NCBI RefSeq assembly: GCF_019059575.1
Contig: NW_024882208.1
Location: 186,001-250,000 of the forward strand
From: Amphibalanus amphitrite
Lineage: Eukaryota > Arthropoda > Thecostraca > Balanomorpha > Balanidae
Reading direction: 5' to 3'
Length of the DNA stretch: 64,000 bases
The translations under genes and the position numbers were made by a program. The notes beneath the pieces were generated by a model. The model had not been told where the DNA came from. It worked only from the letters and a program-made list of their open reading frames with translations, and did not search any database. Shown here piece after piece: positions 1 through 13,400 of this stretch. Position 1 is the first letter of the stretch. Each line of letters starts with the position of its first letter.

Positions 1-1249
1 TCATCATCATATTGCGATTTGGCGCCGCTGCACCACCGCCGCCCCTGACGCAAGCGGCGCCCGGCGGCCGGCGTCGCGCGGCGGCGCGCCATTGATGTCC
101 CGGAATGGAGCCATTGCGCGCCATTCTGCGCCGTTGCGGCTGACACTATTTCCCCGAGATACGGCGGAAAGTGGGAACGGCGGCCGATTATCCAATTAAG
201 TCATTGATACCACCCCAGGTGGAGTCTGCGGGACGAGCGCGATGGAGCGGGCTGAGGGCCGGCTGTAATGACTTCATTTGCCGGTTAGTGCCGGCTCTGG
301 GCTGCGTAATGCTGGGAGCGGCGTGATCTCCCGGTGCTGAGGGTCGGCCACTGCGGCCGGGCCTGTTCTCACACCGCGGTCCACCCCACTGCAGCGAGTA
401 GCGTGATTAGGGGAGAGGGAGGTATCCAGATTTAATAACTTCATTCGGCCGTCCGCGGTGAGGATATGGCTGGCGTTATGGCAGGGAGCGCTCTCCCGGG
501 GAGGAACCCGCTTCCGGCGGGATCTGCCTGTGGAAGGGTGGCAGAGGTAGGGAGCGGGTCGGAGGGAGAGGGAAGGGGTCGTCTCGCTGTGACCCGTGTC
601 TCCCGCCAGCTGTGCCGCCGTGACGCGTCACGCTCCGTCACTAATGATGGCGGGAGGGGTGCCGATCGGGGAGAGGAGAGGGAGTGGAGAGGGTCGAGCC
701 GGCTGAGGAGGTGCAGGGTGAAGGCCGGTTCCCCGTCCCCCGGCTCTACGGACTGTGATATTTGGGTCGAGAGAGGGCCTAAGGCTTACCGCTCTATTTA
801 TAAGCACGTTGATACTGAGGCTGACGATAATAATGCCTCCTGTGATGTAGAATGGGGAATATAATGTGTACTTTATTAGATAAATCGGAGCCCCAGATTG
901 GACTATCCCCGTGAGGTGTCCGTGCCGGCGGATTGGTCACAGACAGTCGAGCTGCTCCCGACTGGAGACTCACGACCCGGTGCCGGTCAGTACGCGCCCC
1001 GCGGCGCCGCCGTACGGCGTGACCGGCCCTCACGAGCGGACCACGAACCGAGCAGGGGGCTCGTCAGAGGGCACGGCGCCGCGCACCTCATCTGATGGGG
1101 CTCACATACCGGAGCATATTTACCTCGCGAATAGCACGTCTTAATCCTCTGCAATCCTCCGTGTTTGTGTGTTGATTACCCTTGTGTCGCCTACCCCACC
1201 ATTGTGAGCCACATATCCTCAGCTCACTGTGCCCCGGTCCGTGTTTCAG
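1..1249. other. Left-edge intron of ptc
   Basis: GC-rich non-coding sequence upstream of the first visible ptc exon. I searched it for the preceding Patched exon (TM2-TM3 of the sterol-sensing domain) and saw none, so the 5' exons lie outside the window. No repeat or RNA gene was recognised. Confidence 0.6.
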
Positions 1250-4200
1250 ATCATTCCGTTTCTGGCGCTGGGACTGGGCGTGGATGACATGTTTCTGCTA
1301 GCGCTGACCTACTCGACCACGGACCTCAGCCACACGCCGCCACAGGTCAGTCGGCAGCGAAGCCAGGTGTGTATGACAATGCGGGGCAAAAGAGCGGCGA
1401 TCAGAAGGACCGATCGTGGTATTGGGGTAATGTGATTTTTTCGTTTGCTTCCATCACGTATGTGTCTAGTGTACGTTTCCTTACATTTAGCAGAGAGGTA
1501 GATTACCTACGGTATAGGTTGCTGTGCGTATTATGCAGCCACGGGAGTGTTATTGGGAGAAATATGCCGTCAAATCCTCTTCTCGCTAGCGACATGCCAG
1601 ACCAAACCTACCGATACATACCCACCGTTTACCTGTCCCCATAAGACCCAGTGCGTCGGCCGCGACACCCCGCGGCCAGAGATGCGCGTCAGTTTGTCGG
1701 CCCATGTTCGACAAACGAGCCTGTTTACGAGCCGTGACCGTGCGTGGCCCGAGATGCTATCGCCCTCTTTGTCATCGTGCTGTGCGCCGGGCGCTGCGTG
1801 CTCCCGTGTGAGCGAGTCGCCCCGGCATTGTTTGAGCCCACCGGGAGTCGCCGGGCGGGTGATGTGACCAGACCTCCCTCTGTTGGTGGATCCGCCGGCG
1901 GGATTTGCATTTAGTTTACATGCGTCTGAGTGGCTACCTGTGTGGTGCGTGGAGCGCGGCTGGTGGCTTTGTATCAGCTTTGGACAGCACAAGACGCGTT
2001 CCTGCAGGGGGTTATCTCAGGAGGAGTTTGAGGTGAATCGACAGCGCAATGTGTCGAATATGGTTACTTATCTCGTTATTTCGGAGGAACGTTTCCAGGA
2101 GATTTGACAAACCGAGGTTCTATTTTATCACCGTCCAAACTGCTGAATCGCTATGCCATCCAGCGATGTCCAGCGATGTTGTTTGGCACATGACCGTTAC
2201 CACCAGTCCCTGACCCGTGTGTTTGACGGATAGGGGTAGACGAGAGTGCTACCACACCTCTCCTCCTGCCGAGATGGTATCAGGTGTGCGCCAGGAATGT
2301 CTCCGCCGGCCGATCTGCGCCATCTCTCGCCGCCCGCGCGGCGGGACACTGGCAGGGCCGGCCCGAGCACGCGCCGCTCGGTGGTCGTTCGGCGAGGGTC
2401 CGCCGCCGTGCCGATCAGATGGTGCTGCGTTCACGCCGGGCCAGTGTCGAAAACAGACTCGCCGGACGTTTTACGAGATTGATGGTCTCCTGTGAATGGC
2501 CCCAGTTGGACGGAGACGGTATGGTGGAAGGTTTGATGAGCGGGGGTTGGACCGTTGTCGTATATTTTCTATGGGTCAGTGTCGGGATGAGGGTGAATGG
2601 CGAGTCGGCTGTGATTTATCTGGGTGGATCGGTTCGCGGAGAGTGACGCTATCTCGGCCGGACGTGTCGCCGTGCCGGGTTGTTGTTACGAGTCCGGCGC
2701 TGTCGGCCGGCTGGGTGGGCCGCGCTGCAATCGCGGCGCCTTGTGGGTGGCTGGTCTGACGCGCCGGCCCCCCGGGCGGCGGCCGGCGCGGCGGACCGGG
2801 GCGCGGCCGCCGGGGAGCGCACCGCTCGGCCGCCTCTGACTCAGACGGAACCTGTGTGCATGTCATAGACGCCAGACCAGTCGTAAAGCCGGTTATTATC
2901 AGCGGATTTATTTCCTGCGTATTCTATCTGATGGCGCCGTAGCTCTCAGAAACACTGCGTGACCATGCTGGGGCTGATTGAATGTACAAGAATGTGCGCT
3001 GATTTTATTAAGGGTTATTATCAGTCGCGGTGTATCATTTCAATCTAGGGGTTTGGCCTGCGTTAATTGGCACATGTAGCCGTCATATTCGGACAGGCCC
3101 GCGCCTTCATTTGTTATTTTAACGAAGGAATTATGCAGCTGGCCGCGGCGCCCGGCGGCGCAGCAAATTCTCCGTGGGCCGGCGCGGCGCATTGTTCCTT
3201 TTGTGCGCGCCGCATGGCCGCGCTCCGTTCATTGGAATAAGCACCGGGCGGAGCCACGCAGGTCGGCCGGGCGGCGGTGAAGCCTCCCTCCCACCCGCGG
3301 AGCGACCGCCGCCGGCCGCCGCCCCGGGCCGGTACCGGCTTGATTAGCACATTCCAGGCCGACGGACGGACGGCGCGCGGCGCACAGTGGCGCACCGCCG
3401 CCAGTTCCGCGGCCAAACGTCACGGGAGGTGTCCGCGCTGGCCCGGGGTTCAGCTGCACCTCACGGGGCCGACAGGGGGTCACTGGGAGGGGGCCGGAGC
3501 GGGAGGTGTCTGCGTCTGTGGGGGGGGGGGAAGAGGTCACAATGAAGCCGTCTCTGTCTGTGACGTGGAGCGGCCACCCGCCGCGCGCCGCAGATGGACG
3601 ATTGTGACGGCCGGTGCGGTGCCGAGCGGCTGTCCGAACCTGAGAGACGGACGGAAGGCCGCCGGGCCGCCGCCGAACAGCCCGTGATGGATCACCCGGG
3701 CCGCCCGGAACGGATGGCACCTGTTGTGTATGACACGGCTGCTGATGGATGGTCGGAGCGGACCACTCCGTCCGTCCGGGTATCAGACCGGTGATGGCTG
3801 CAGAATGGGACGGCGACTGACTGATGGGATATTTTACTGTCGCAGTGGTTATATTAGCCTATCTGACATTCATATCAGCCGCTGTATCGAATTGTCGAGT
3901 TGTCGAACTACAGCGGTTAGTCACGGATGTGAACCCTGTCTGCCTCTCTGCCAAACAGTCGCCGCTGACCCGTGTTATCCCTCCGTCCCACAGGACCACG
4001 TCGGCGAGGTGCTGAAGCGCGCCGGCGTCTCGGTGCTGCTGACGTCCCTCTGTAACGTCATGGCCTTCCTGTCGGCGGCCATCCTGCCGATCCCTGCGCT
4101 GCGCCACTTCTCACTGCAGGTGAGGTGCCGGCGCGACTCGGCCGCCGAGAATCACCCTACAGGGCTCACCGCCGTCCCACGTAGGGTCCGCGGCCGCGCG

Positions 4201-7200
4201 TCGAAAGGCTTCACCTGGAGCGGCGGCACACAAAGGCCGAACGCGAAGGTCGACCGTTCGCTTTCCAGTCGATCAGGGAACAGAAAAAAACGGCCCCGGT
4301 CCTTGGGCTGATTGTGTAATGGCCGAAAAAGCGAGGTGTCTGATAACAGATAGCGCAGGAGAGCTCGTGTTTCGATGTAATTAACATGTCATCGCCGGGC
4401 GTTTTGAAGAGTTCCAGACGGGTCGCATCACACGGCGCTGGACGCGGTGATTATTATCTCATCTCGGTCTGTCTGTCTGTCTGTGAACCTTACCGGCGCC
4501 CGCCTTTGTGGTACCAAAAACGGCCGTGTTCTGGTCCGCCCGGAGAGAGTTGTGGGCACTTGTGAATTCACGCGCTGCGTTACCGCAGATATATCACACC
4601 CGTGCGTCGGACCAGACATTAATGGGAATTTATCGCTGCTAGGAATGCTGTTGCTAAATTGAAACACCAACCTTCAATTACCTTACTCAACCAACAAAGG
4701 GTTAATGTCCGTAGAAATGGAAACAAATGTCTCGGTACACAATAGACCGGTTCTTTAGAGGAATTCCTTGGCTGAACCCGTAGTGAACCCCGAACGGGGT
4801 GTGTCCGTGAATCGTCTGTCGTTCACCAGGGGTTCTCTCTTTCGCAGGCCGGCATCCTGGTGCTGTTCAACGTGCTCTCGATCCTGTTCATATTCCCTGC
4901 GATGCTGAGCCTGGACCTGCGGCGCCGCCGGGCGCGGGCCTACGACATCGCCTGCTGCTGGTCGGAGCGACCGGCCGGGGACGCGGCGGCCGAGCCGAGC
5001 TCCGAGGGGGCGCCGCGCCGCGCGGAGCCGCCGGCCGCCCGGCCCGGACCGCCGCCGCCCTCCGTGTTCACCATCACCGCCCCGCCGCTGCCGGTGGACG
5101 CCGGGATTAAAACGGCACCGCCATCACTAACAGCGGCACCAGCACCAGCCCCGGCGTCTGCGCGGGCGGTGCAGTGCTCGGCGGCCGGCCGCTGGCTGGA
5201 CCTGCCCTGGCTGGTGCGCCGCTACTACTCCGTGTGGCTGCTGCGCCGGCCGGTCCGGCTCCTGGTGCTGCTCGCCTCGCTGTCGGCCGCCGGGCTGGGC
5301 GTCTGGGGCGCTGCCCAGCTGCGGGACGGACTCGACCTCACCGACGTGGTGCCGCGCGGCTCAGACGAGTTCGCCTTCCTGGAGGCGCAGCGGCGCTACT
5401 TTGGCTTCTTCGAGATGGTGGCTGTGACGCAGGGCGACTTTGAGTACCCGACCAACCAGGAGCTGCTGCACCAGTACCACCAGGCGTTCACCCGCGTGCC
5501 GAGCGTCATTAAGAATGATGACGGCGGCCTGCCCGACTTCTGGCTGTCACTCTTCAGGGACTGGCTGATCGGTGAGTGATTCCTTCGTTTGTGGGCGACA
5601 TGCCGTCAGTGTGTGGAACGATATACTGTGCATCATTAACAGCATTTACTATGGGCAATTATATTTTTGTTTTTTTCGTTCCATCTTATCACCAGCATAG
5701 TCTTTTGCCACTGCTAGTTTTATCATGCCTTGTTACTTCAAATAATTACCAGTATAGTGACGAATTGCTAATTTTCTCTCTAAGGCACAAACTCCACTCA
5801 ATTATAGTATGATTGGGCGTCTAATAGCGATCCCCTCCCTCCTTGCAGACCTGCAGAGCGCCTTCGACCGCGACTGGCGCCTCGGTCTGATCGACAACGA
5901 GCGCTGGCACCAGAACGCCTCTGAGGAGGGCGTGCTCGCCTACAAACTGCTCGTCCAGACCGGTCGCGTCGACGACCCGATCAACAAGTCGCAGCTGCCG
6001 CGTAACCGCCTCGTCGAGAACGGCATCATCAACCCCAAGGCCTTCTACAACTACCTGACAGCGTGGGCCTCCAACGACGCGCTGGCCTACAGCGCCAGCG
6101 GCGCCCAGCTGCGGCCCGAGCCCAAACAGTGGCTGCACGTGCCCGGGGACGTGGAGCTGCTCATCCCTAAGTCGCAGGCGCTCGTGTACGCGCAGATCCC
6201 GTTCGCGCTGAGTGGTCTCTCGGACACGGAGGCGATTGTTGATATGATCGCCGCGGTGCGCCGCGTGTGTCGGCGGTTCGAGGAGCGCGGCCTGCCCAAC
6301 TTCCCCGCCGGCGTGCCGTTCACCTTCTGGGAACAGTACGCGAGTCTGCGGTTCTTCCTCGGCCTGGCGCTGGTCTGTGTGTTTGCGGCCGTGACGCTGG
6401 TGCTGGCCGTGACTCTGATGAGTGTGTGGGCGGCCGCGGTGGCCGTGGCAGTCATAGGCCTGACGCTGCTCCAGCTGCTGGGAGTCATGGGACTGCTCGG
6501 ACTGAGGCTGAGCGCCATCCCGGCCACCGTGCTCATCATGGCCGTCGGACTGGGAGTTCAGTTCACCGTACACGTACTGCTGGTGAGTAACACGCGAGGG
6601 GTTTGGGATCGCCAGGGTGGGTGCTTGGTGCAGCCGGCATGGGTGGGTGCTGGGCTCCGTATCGGTAGAACGATTTGGATTTTTCTTACCCATAAGAATT
6701 CGTTTCTGATAACTACAATCCTAGGGTGCTTGATCTTTCTCAAATGTTTGTTTTCTAACCGAGTGGCGCGAGGATTGCCAGTCGAGAAAGTATTCAGGGA
6801 CAGCAAGCGAAGGGTCATCTGTTGAGCGTGGTTTCCATGGCGTGACCCGCCTCCGGGTGCAGTGAGCCCATTAGACGTAAACAGCATTCGGGGGACATTA
6901 GCGAGACCCCGCGCAGAGGCGATCTCGCAGTAAAAGGCCGCCGTAATGGGATTGATCCCATAAACATTGTTTATGGGACATTGCTGACGAGTTGACTAAC
7001 TGACCTTGGAGAATATCCGAGTACGGAGCGCCACGCCAGTTCACTGCGTTTTCTCAGTTTTTGTTTACCGTCTGACAAACAAGCCGGGGTAATGCCAGTG
7101 GGAGATGTATCATTTTCGCCATTCCCGAGGAGGGAACGAGCGGCAGCTGGGCAGGGCCACCCGTCCCGGCTCGGATTTTATCTGTCGCGGTCCCGACACG

Positions 7201-10200
7201 GCGCGACAAAAACGCGCGGGCGCGCGGCGAGCGCCGGGGGTCGGTCCATGGATCATCCCCGGCCGCCACACACGGAGGTCGGGGCGGGCGGAGAGCCGGA
7301 CGGATTTCGCAGCTCTCCGCTGGGTCGGCGCTGCCAGAGCTCGGGGGGATAGATTTAGATGGTAGCTCTGGTTTACTAACAGGGAATGCGGAATACCGTA
7401 AGGCTCGTTTAGTTATGTGTTCACTTCTAGGACGTGTTGACGATAAACGCTCACTCAAAAACGCTCACTCAAAATTCCTAGTGTAGGGACGTATCAACTG
7501 CCTTTCGTTTTCCACTGACGTGTGCGCCGAGTGCCGGTATATCTAACCAATATCTCTCCGCTGTCCGTCGGCAGGGTTTCCAGACGAGTCTCGGAGACCG
7601 TGCCATGCGCGTCCAGCGCAGCCTCGAGCAGATGTTCCAGCCCGTCTTCCACGGCGCCATCTCCACCTTCGTCGGCGTCCTCATGTTGGCCTTCTCAGAC
7701 TTCGACTTCATCGTCAGGTGAGCTAATTTTTGACGTGATGCGACCTTTTCGACGTGACTTGTGATGTGCGTGACCTCATAGCGTGATAAACACCGTGCCA
7801 TATTCTGACACGTTGACTGCCTAGGGTGGTTCTTTGGATCACGAGAAGACAGTATGGTTTACGAAGAGATTCATCAAGCAACCACACCACGCTTGAAGAT
7901 GGGATTTTGTTCATCGCTGGACGCATTTCTCTCAATTTCAACACCCCAGTGTGTTAGGCTCGTACACCTTAGCTCTGTGGCGACGAGCGGGACCGTCTCA
8001 GGGTAGAGCCTCCCGCTCCCTCTTTCACCCATACCCGCTGACCCGGCCCGTCCTTTCTGATCGCCTCTGGGGCGGACCGGCCGACTGAATATCAGCCGGG
8101 CGACCCAGACCATGGGCACGCGGCGCGCTTCAAACGGGCCGGCCGTTTTTGCCGCAGAGGTGAAGCCGTCTTCTCAATTAAGTTGGCCATGAATCATTGC
8201 GGCCGATTATGGCGTGGAGGCGGCGGTTTTTACGGCATGCGTCTCGTTCGAGCGGCTGTCTGCGTTGGCGGAGGGCCGTGCGTTGGCGGGGAGGTATGCT
8301 GATGTGCAGAGGGAGGAGCTCGCTGTTCCGGCAGCGGAAACTCGCCTCAGCTAGTGTAGACTGATATTGCTCGAACGCTGGACTGGATACGAGCACTTGT
8401 CTAAGCCCCAGAACACGTGTCGAGGAGCGGCCGTCGGCAGCACCCAGTCAGTCCCGAGAAATACCCGCGCCTGTCCTCACGGCGACCACACACGGCCGGC
8501 CAGCGGACACCTGCTCTCCGGCCAGGCTGCGGCTACCGTTCCGAGGCGCGGCTATTGTTCGGAGAGATTACAGCCGATCGGACCGGCGGCGCTGTAGAAA
8601 AACGTCGCCGATCGGGGCCCGGGCCGCCGCTCCGCTCCCGGTATCACTCGCCGGATAATTGCCTTCCGTCGTCTCTCCGTGTTAACACGGGATCGGGGCT
8701 GAGGCTGCCGGTCCGTCTGCACGGGCACGTCATGACTCGGAGATGTCAGGGATTAGCGCGGAGCGGGATCTCGGGGACCACCCGGCGGCAGCGCGCTCTG
8801 CGGTCGGTTGACGGATGACGCCAGCACGGACACTGACACCAACAAACGAGATAAACCGCAACAAATTGGGAGGCCCGCGCCGGGTGGCCGTGACTCCGTG
8901 CCGGGAAAGGGGTCTCGGTGGTCGGGAGATCCGTTATACAGAGACGGCGCTACACGTGGGACCCGAGCTGGGCCGAGCGGTGTCCCCATCAGTCCCGGTT
9001 CTCCTGTCGGCAGTTCCGATCGGCTGATATCGGACTATTTACGGGGCGGCGTGCGTCGTGAGGCTGCTGCCCACGTGAAGTTGGGCCGAGACCCGCGTCC
9101 GGAAATATTTCCCTTGCTGGACTTGTTCTGGAACTGGAGAGGTTGGAGTAGTTAGGAATGGTCAAGGACCTCCGGGATCAAATAAAAGTAGTTATACTGA
9201 AGATGGAACTTGCACATTGGCTAACTTTGAGAGCACTGTTTGACGTCTTCATGCCTTCTGTCAGAAGCGACTTCAGGCTGTTGAGAGGGATCACGCTACT
9301 ATTGGGTGGGAGTCTATTTGGTATTTCAGCAAGTGCGACTCGATGCGCCGTGATTCACTATTATCTTTAACTGGCTAAGGAGCAAGACCACCTCAGACCA
9401 CCGTGTATCTGCGGCGAATCTCTGAGCTCGCAGAGCGGGCGGCAGGCCAGCGGCGGCTGGTCGACCCACGCACCGGCCTGTGTTCTGAGCGGCCGCCATT
9501 TACGCCATTTACCGGGCCCGGTATTTACGGCCCGGTACAGACACACATCCTGGGTTGGCGTCTGCCAGGGAGCGGCTCAGTGACGGCCGCCGGACGAGCG
9601 GCCACACCGCCGGCCGACCACCCACCGCGCCGGCCCGCCGGAGCACGCGTCAACGACGGAACGCGCCGGGGTTGGGGCAGACTCGGTAACGGAACGGCGA
9701 GCGGGACGGAGCAGGGGGCGCTGGCGTCGCGCCGCTGACTAGCTGGGAGAGTTCTCTCGTCCGGTGACTTGTAGACGTTCGAGTTGGAGCTATACATATA
9801 ACTGCCTGCTGCTGCTAATCGACGCGCGTTTGGTGTCTCCAATGTGTCACCAAACGTTCTGCCTAGTTGGACCGCTCTGAGCTGAGCGTTCCTCCCTCGC
9901 TGACCGGCCGCCGTCTGTCCGTTCCAGGTACTTTTTCTGCGTGCTGGCCTCGCTGGTGCTGCTGGGCCTGGTGAACGGGCTGGCCGTGCTGCCCGTGCTG
10001 CTCTGCTGGCTCGGCCCGCCGGCCGAGGTACGGCCGCGGCTCGGCGGCGCCGTGCTGCCCGCCCCCAGTCCGGAGCCGTCCCCTCCGCGGGTCCGCGGCC
10101 CGCGAGTGTACCGTTCCGCCTCGCTGGGGAAGGCGGCGGGCGGCGGCGGGGGAGGCGGCTCCCGGCGGCTGCAGCCGGCCGAGAGTCGCCTCAGTCTCAG

Positions 10201-10489
10201 CACCATCTCCGAGGAGTCCTCCGGCTCGGCGGCGTCCGGCGGCCGGCGCGAGCGGCGCACACACGATATCGTGGTCGAGCCGCGTCTGGTGGTCGAGACG
10301 TGCTACCCGGACGGAGCACAGCCCGACGACGGCCGCTGTCTCACCACCAAAGTGACGGCCACCACACACGTCAAGGTGGAGGTGCACACACCCGAGTGTG
10401 GGACGGAGACGGGACGGAGGGGCGGCAGGAGAGCGCGAGCCACCGCCACGCCGCCGCCCTTCGTGGAACGGAGGAGCTCAACAAAGTAG
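1250..10489 (+). CDS. ptc: Patched, Hedgehog receptor (3' part of gene, six exons)
   Basis: Exons read from splice sites and phase: 1250-1345, 3994-4119, 4848-5571, 5849-6582, 7575-7717, 9928-10489 (stop TAG). Together they give 1785 nt, about 594 residues; the N-terminal half lies left of the window. Patched is a 12-TM RND/sterol-sensing-domain protein that binds Hedgehog and represses Smoothened. Exon one carries the TM4 motif [10 protein letters not shown], and exon two the rest of the sterol-sensing domain ([11 protein letters not shown]). Exon three holds the central cytoplasmic loop and TM7 through [12 protein letters not shown]. Exon four holds the second extracellular domain ([17 protein letters not shown]) and TM8-10. 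Exon five has SDFDFIVR, and exon six TM12 and the tail. The tail segment [12 protein letters not shown] followed by TTKVTAT closely matches the end of fly Patched. No PPxY motif is seen in the loop or tail, and TM10 reads [10 protein letters not shown], with Q where vertebrates have E. Identification is secure; exact edges rest on reading GT-AG sites. Confidence 0.95.
1346..3993 (+). other. ptc intron (2.6 kb)
   Basis: Starts GTCAGT and ends CCCACAG. It is GC-rich with a poly-G run near 3520-3530. No exon, RNA gene or mobile element is recognised; the short open frames lack family similarity. Confidence 0.6.
4120..4847 (+). other. ptc intron (0.7 kb)
   Basis: Starts GTGAGG and ends TTTCGCAG. 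It has a short (CTGT)n run at about 4467-4482. Nothing else is recognised. Confidence 0.6.
6583..7574 (+). other. ptc intron (1 kb)
   Basis: Starts GTGAGT and ends GTCGGCAG. The open frame of the preceding exon runs on into it, but the family sequence stops at the donor. No other feature is seen. Confidence 0.6.
7718..9927 (+). other. ptc intron (2.2 kb)
   Basis: Starts GTGAGC and ends CGTTCCAG before the final exon. GC-rich with several open frames of low complexity and no family similarity. Nothing else is recognised. Confidence 0.6.
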
Positions 10490-13400
10490 CGCCGCGCCGC
10501 GCAGAGGAGGGGGGGGGGGGGAGGCCGGTGCCGCGGGCGGCCGCCGGCAGTCAGCCAGCTCAGTATTGACGGCGCAGTCTCGGCCGGAGACTCGCGCCGG
10601 CCCGGCGGCGTCCGCTGAATCAGTTGCCAGTTCAAAGTGCTCGACTCGGGAATCGTACCTCCGCTGTTGTTATTTATTTGTCTCGCCGGCGCGCGTGCTG
10701 GCGTTTTGTTGTGAGCGGCGCTCCGCTCTGTGCTGTCCGCCGCTCGGCGCTCGAACTGCCATCTGTGGGCAGTTCTGGGCGTTACCGACTGATATTTTGT
10801 TGAATCGCGCGTGTATACGTCTGCTGAGCGTGTGTATTGTGACCACGAGCTGCCTTATAAGTGCCTGTGACATTGTGTAAAATACATCGCAGTACTGTCG
10901 AGCTGTTCGTTGAATGTGGCGACCGTCTTGCGTACATTGTTGGCTGAATTGAGAAGGGTATCTTCTAGAGGCTAGAACACCAAGAAGGTAAATGCGGCTT
11001 TGGGAAAGATGAAACCAGTAAGGACTGCAATTAAAACAGGACAGTTATCTCGGAGGCGGTTGAATGGAAGTCGTGTGCGTTGGACTGCGACACCGGAACA
11101 AACCGAACATGACGCTGTTTGCTACTTCGAAGTGAATCCTCGAGAAACCAAATGGCTCGCTCTGCATCAGATTAAATGGTCCCATCTTCTTACTGCGTGC
11201 CAGGGCCGAAGGAGTAGAGCGCGAGTCTACGTTAGCTCTCCGATACCACAAACGGAAGAAAGTGGAGCATGAGTCAGCCCCCACCCACTACAGGCAGACT
11301 CGGGGCCTCATGCGAAAGCACGTATCAGGTTACAATTGCGCTCATAGCCAGGCGTGAAATAATAGGTCCCTTCCTGCATCCTGCTAATAATTTCCTGCCC
11401 GGGCCGGCGAGTAAGACGTAGCAATACGACGTAAATAATTGTGACGTGAGAAAATATGCCAAAGATGGCAATTAATGTGGGCTAAAACACACAGATAAAT
11501 GAATTCTGAGACAATGCAAATGACATAACGTAATTGCAAACGCATTTACGAAAATTACTGTCGTAATTCTTGAACCTTTTCAGCCAGTAGTCGAAATAAT
11601 AAATGCACGTAACTAACAGTGCCTGTGCTGTGAACGTCATGCCCCCCCCCCCCCCCTCCGGCTTGCGGAAGGAATTTTGACAATGGAACATGAGAGCGAC
11701 TCATGTATTGTATGGAGGCACATAACAATCATACAGTCCCATATCGTAATCACCGGGACACTGTAATGATTGTGGCAATCACTACACTCATTTACTAAGA
11801 AGAACACAAATTCGACCTTTGACCGCGCCCCCAGCGCTGATCAGGAGCTCAGCCTCCCGTACACTCAAACAGCCAGGCCCATCACAACGGTCAGGTAATT
11901 CGGCAGTGACCATCCTTTCCAAAGGCCAGGGGCCGCAGATGCAAAGAACACAATCGAACGGCAAATCCCGCACTTTGAACAGCCCGTCATACTAGCTAGA
12001 TACGTTTGTGATTATCTCGACGGTGACACCGTTAACTACCTTGCCTGCTATTCGTATTGCATTTAGTCGCCGAGGTTCAGACGGCGGCAGAGCCTCGTAG
12101 GCAGCACTGGAGGCACTGAGGGGTCCGGAACCGCTCTGAACTGACCTCCCCGAGCTGACAGGAGTCCGCCGGCTAGTGCAGTGTGGACCTAGGTCGACTC
12201 CTGTGGTCAAACCACGGGCCGGAAAGGCTGGGTCAGATCGAACATCACGCGTCCAATCAGTCCAGGTTAGATCGGTCGCAGTGGCAGAGTATCGAAAGGA
12301 ACGAGCCAAGCCCCGGTATATATCGAACCACCAGATAATGGTAGCAGAAATTCAAACTAAATAAGGGTATTAGTCGAAATGTGGTCCAAACACCGGGATG
12401 TTGACATGCTACTGGGTCCACTCCTTTTCATAACACCATCCACACCTTTTCATGACCAAAGCAAACACACTTCAATGATCAATCATAAGCATGCAGAAAC
12501 ACACAAATATCTATGTAAACAATAAGGACCGACGACACAGCAGGCATTTAAGCAAGCGGACACGCTGAAGCCAAAGCTACAGAAGCGGGCGTGGGGCATC
12601 AGCCGAGGAACCATGCATCCAAACACACCAATGCGTGTAGCAGTGGTGACAGTTGCTCATGCATGAGCGCTTACCGCTGGAGCGCGTATCTACACTACCG
12701 AACCAAAGAGGTCAATGTTTCCCAAAGGCACTGTGCATTTTTCTACATGTTTCAATCCTGACATGGCATCCCTTCAAAACACACCCAGCTAACGCCCTCA
12801 ACATACCAAATGCAAACATACCTTTCAAGTTTCAGAGATAGCGGCTTTCAGAGACAATGACTTCGAAATACCACTTTCTACTGTATTCGCCCTTGTCGGC
12901 CACTCGGTGTGCGAAGTGTAGGGATTTCGCGAGGACGGTCAGGATGTGAGACAAGTCCAGGTCAGCAGCAGATAGGGCAGGGCGGCCGCCGGAGGTTCAG
13001 TCTGGCGGACAGGAGGGGAGACTGTTAGCAGGAGATGGGACAAGGTGGCCGCCGGAGGTTCAGTCTGGCGGACAGGAGGGGAGAGGAATCTGTCAGCAGG
13101 AGGTGGGGGGGGGGGGAGTTAAAACAGGAGGGAAACTGGCAGCAGCGGGGACCGGGACAGGCGGTAAGGATAGGGGAGAACGATCAACAGGAGCAGGTCA
13201 GGCTGACCTGAGATCGGTCTCATCCCATCAGTGGATCATATGTCTGGGCCAGTCGTGGACCCCACTGTTTGGAATCAAATCATGTGAAGGGTCAGATGTG
13301 ACAACTAAGGTGCTTTAGACAAAAGTTTGATTGTATAACAATTATGAATATGCAAATATATTTGTATTTCGAATTACAAATGGAAACAAGTTATGCAAAA

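Noticed and set aside
5821..6693. 290-codon open frame antisense to ptc
   Set aside because: It mirrors the GC-rich ptc exon 5849-6582, is rich in H, Q and R as antisense frames of such exons are, and matches no family.
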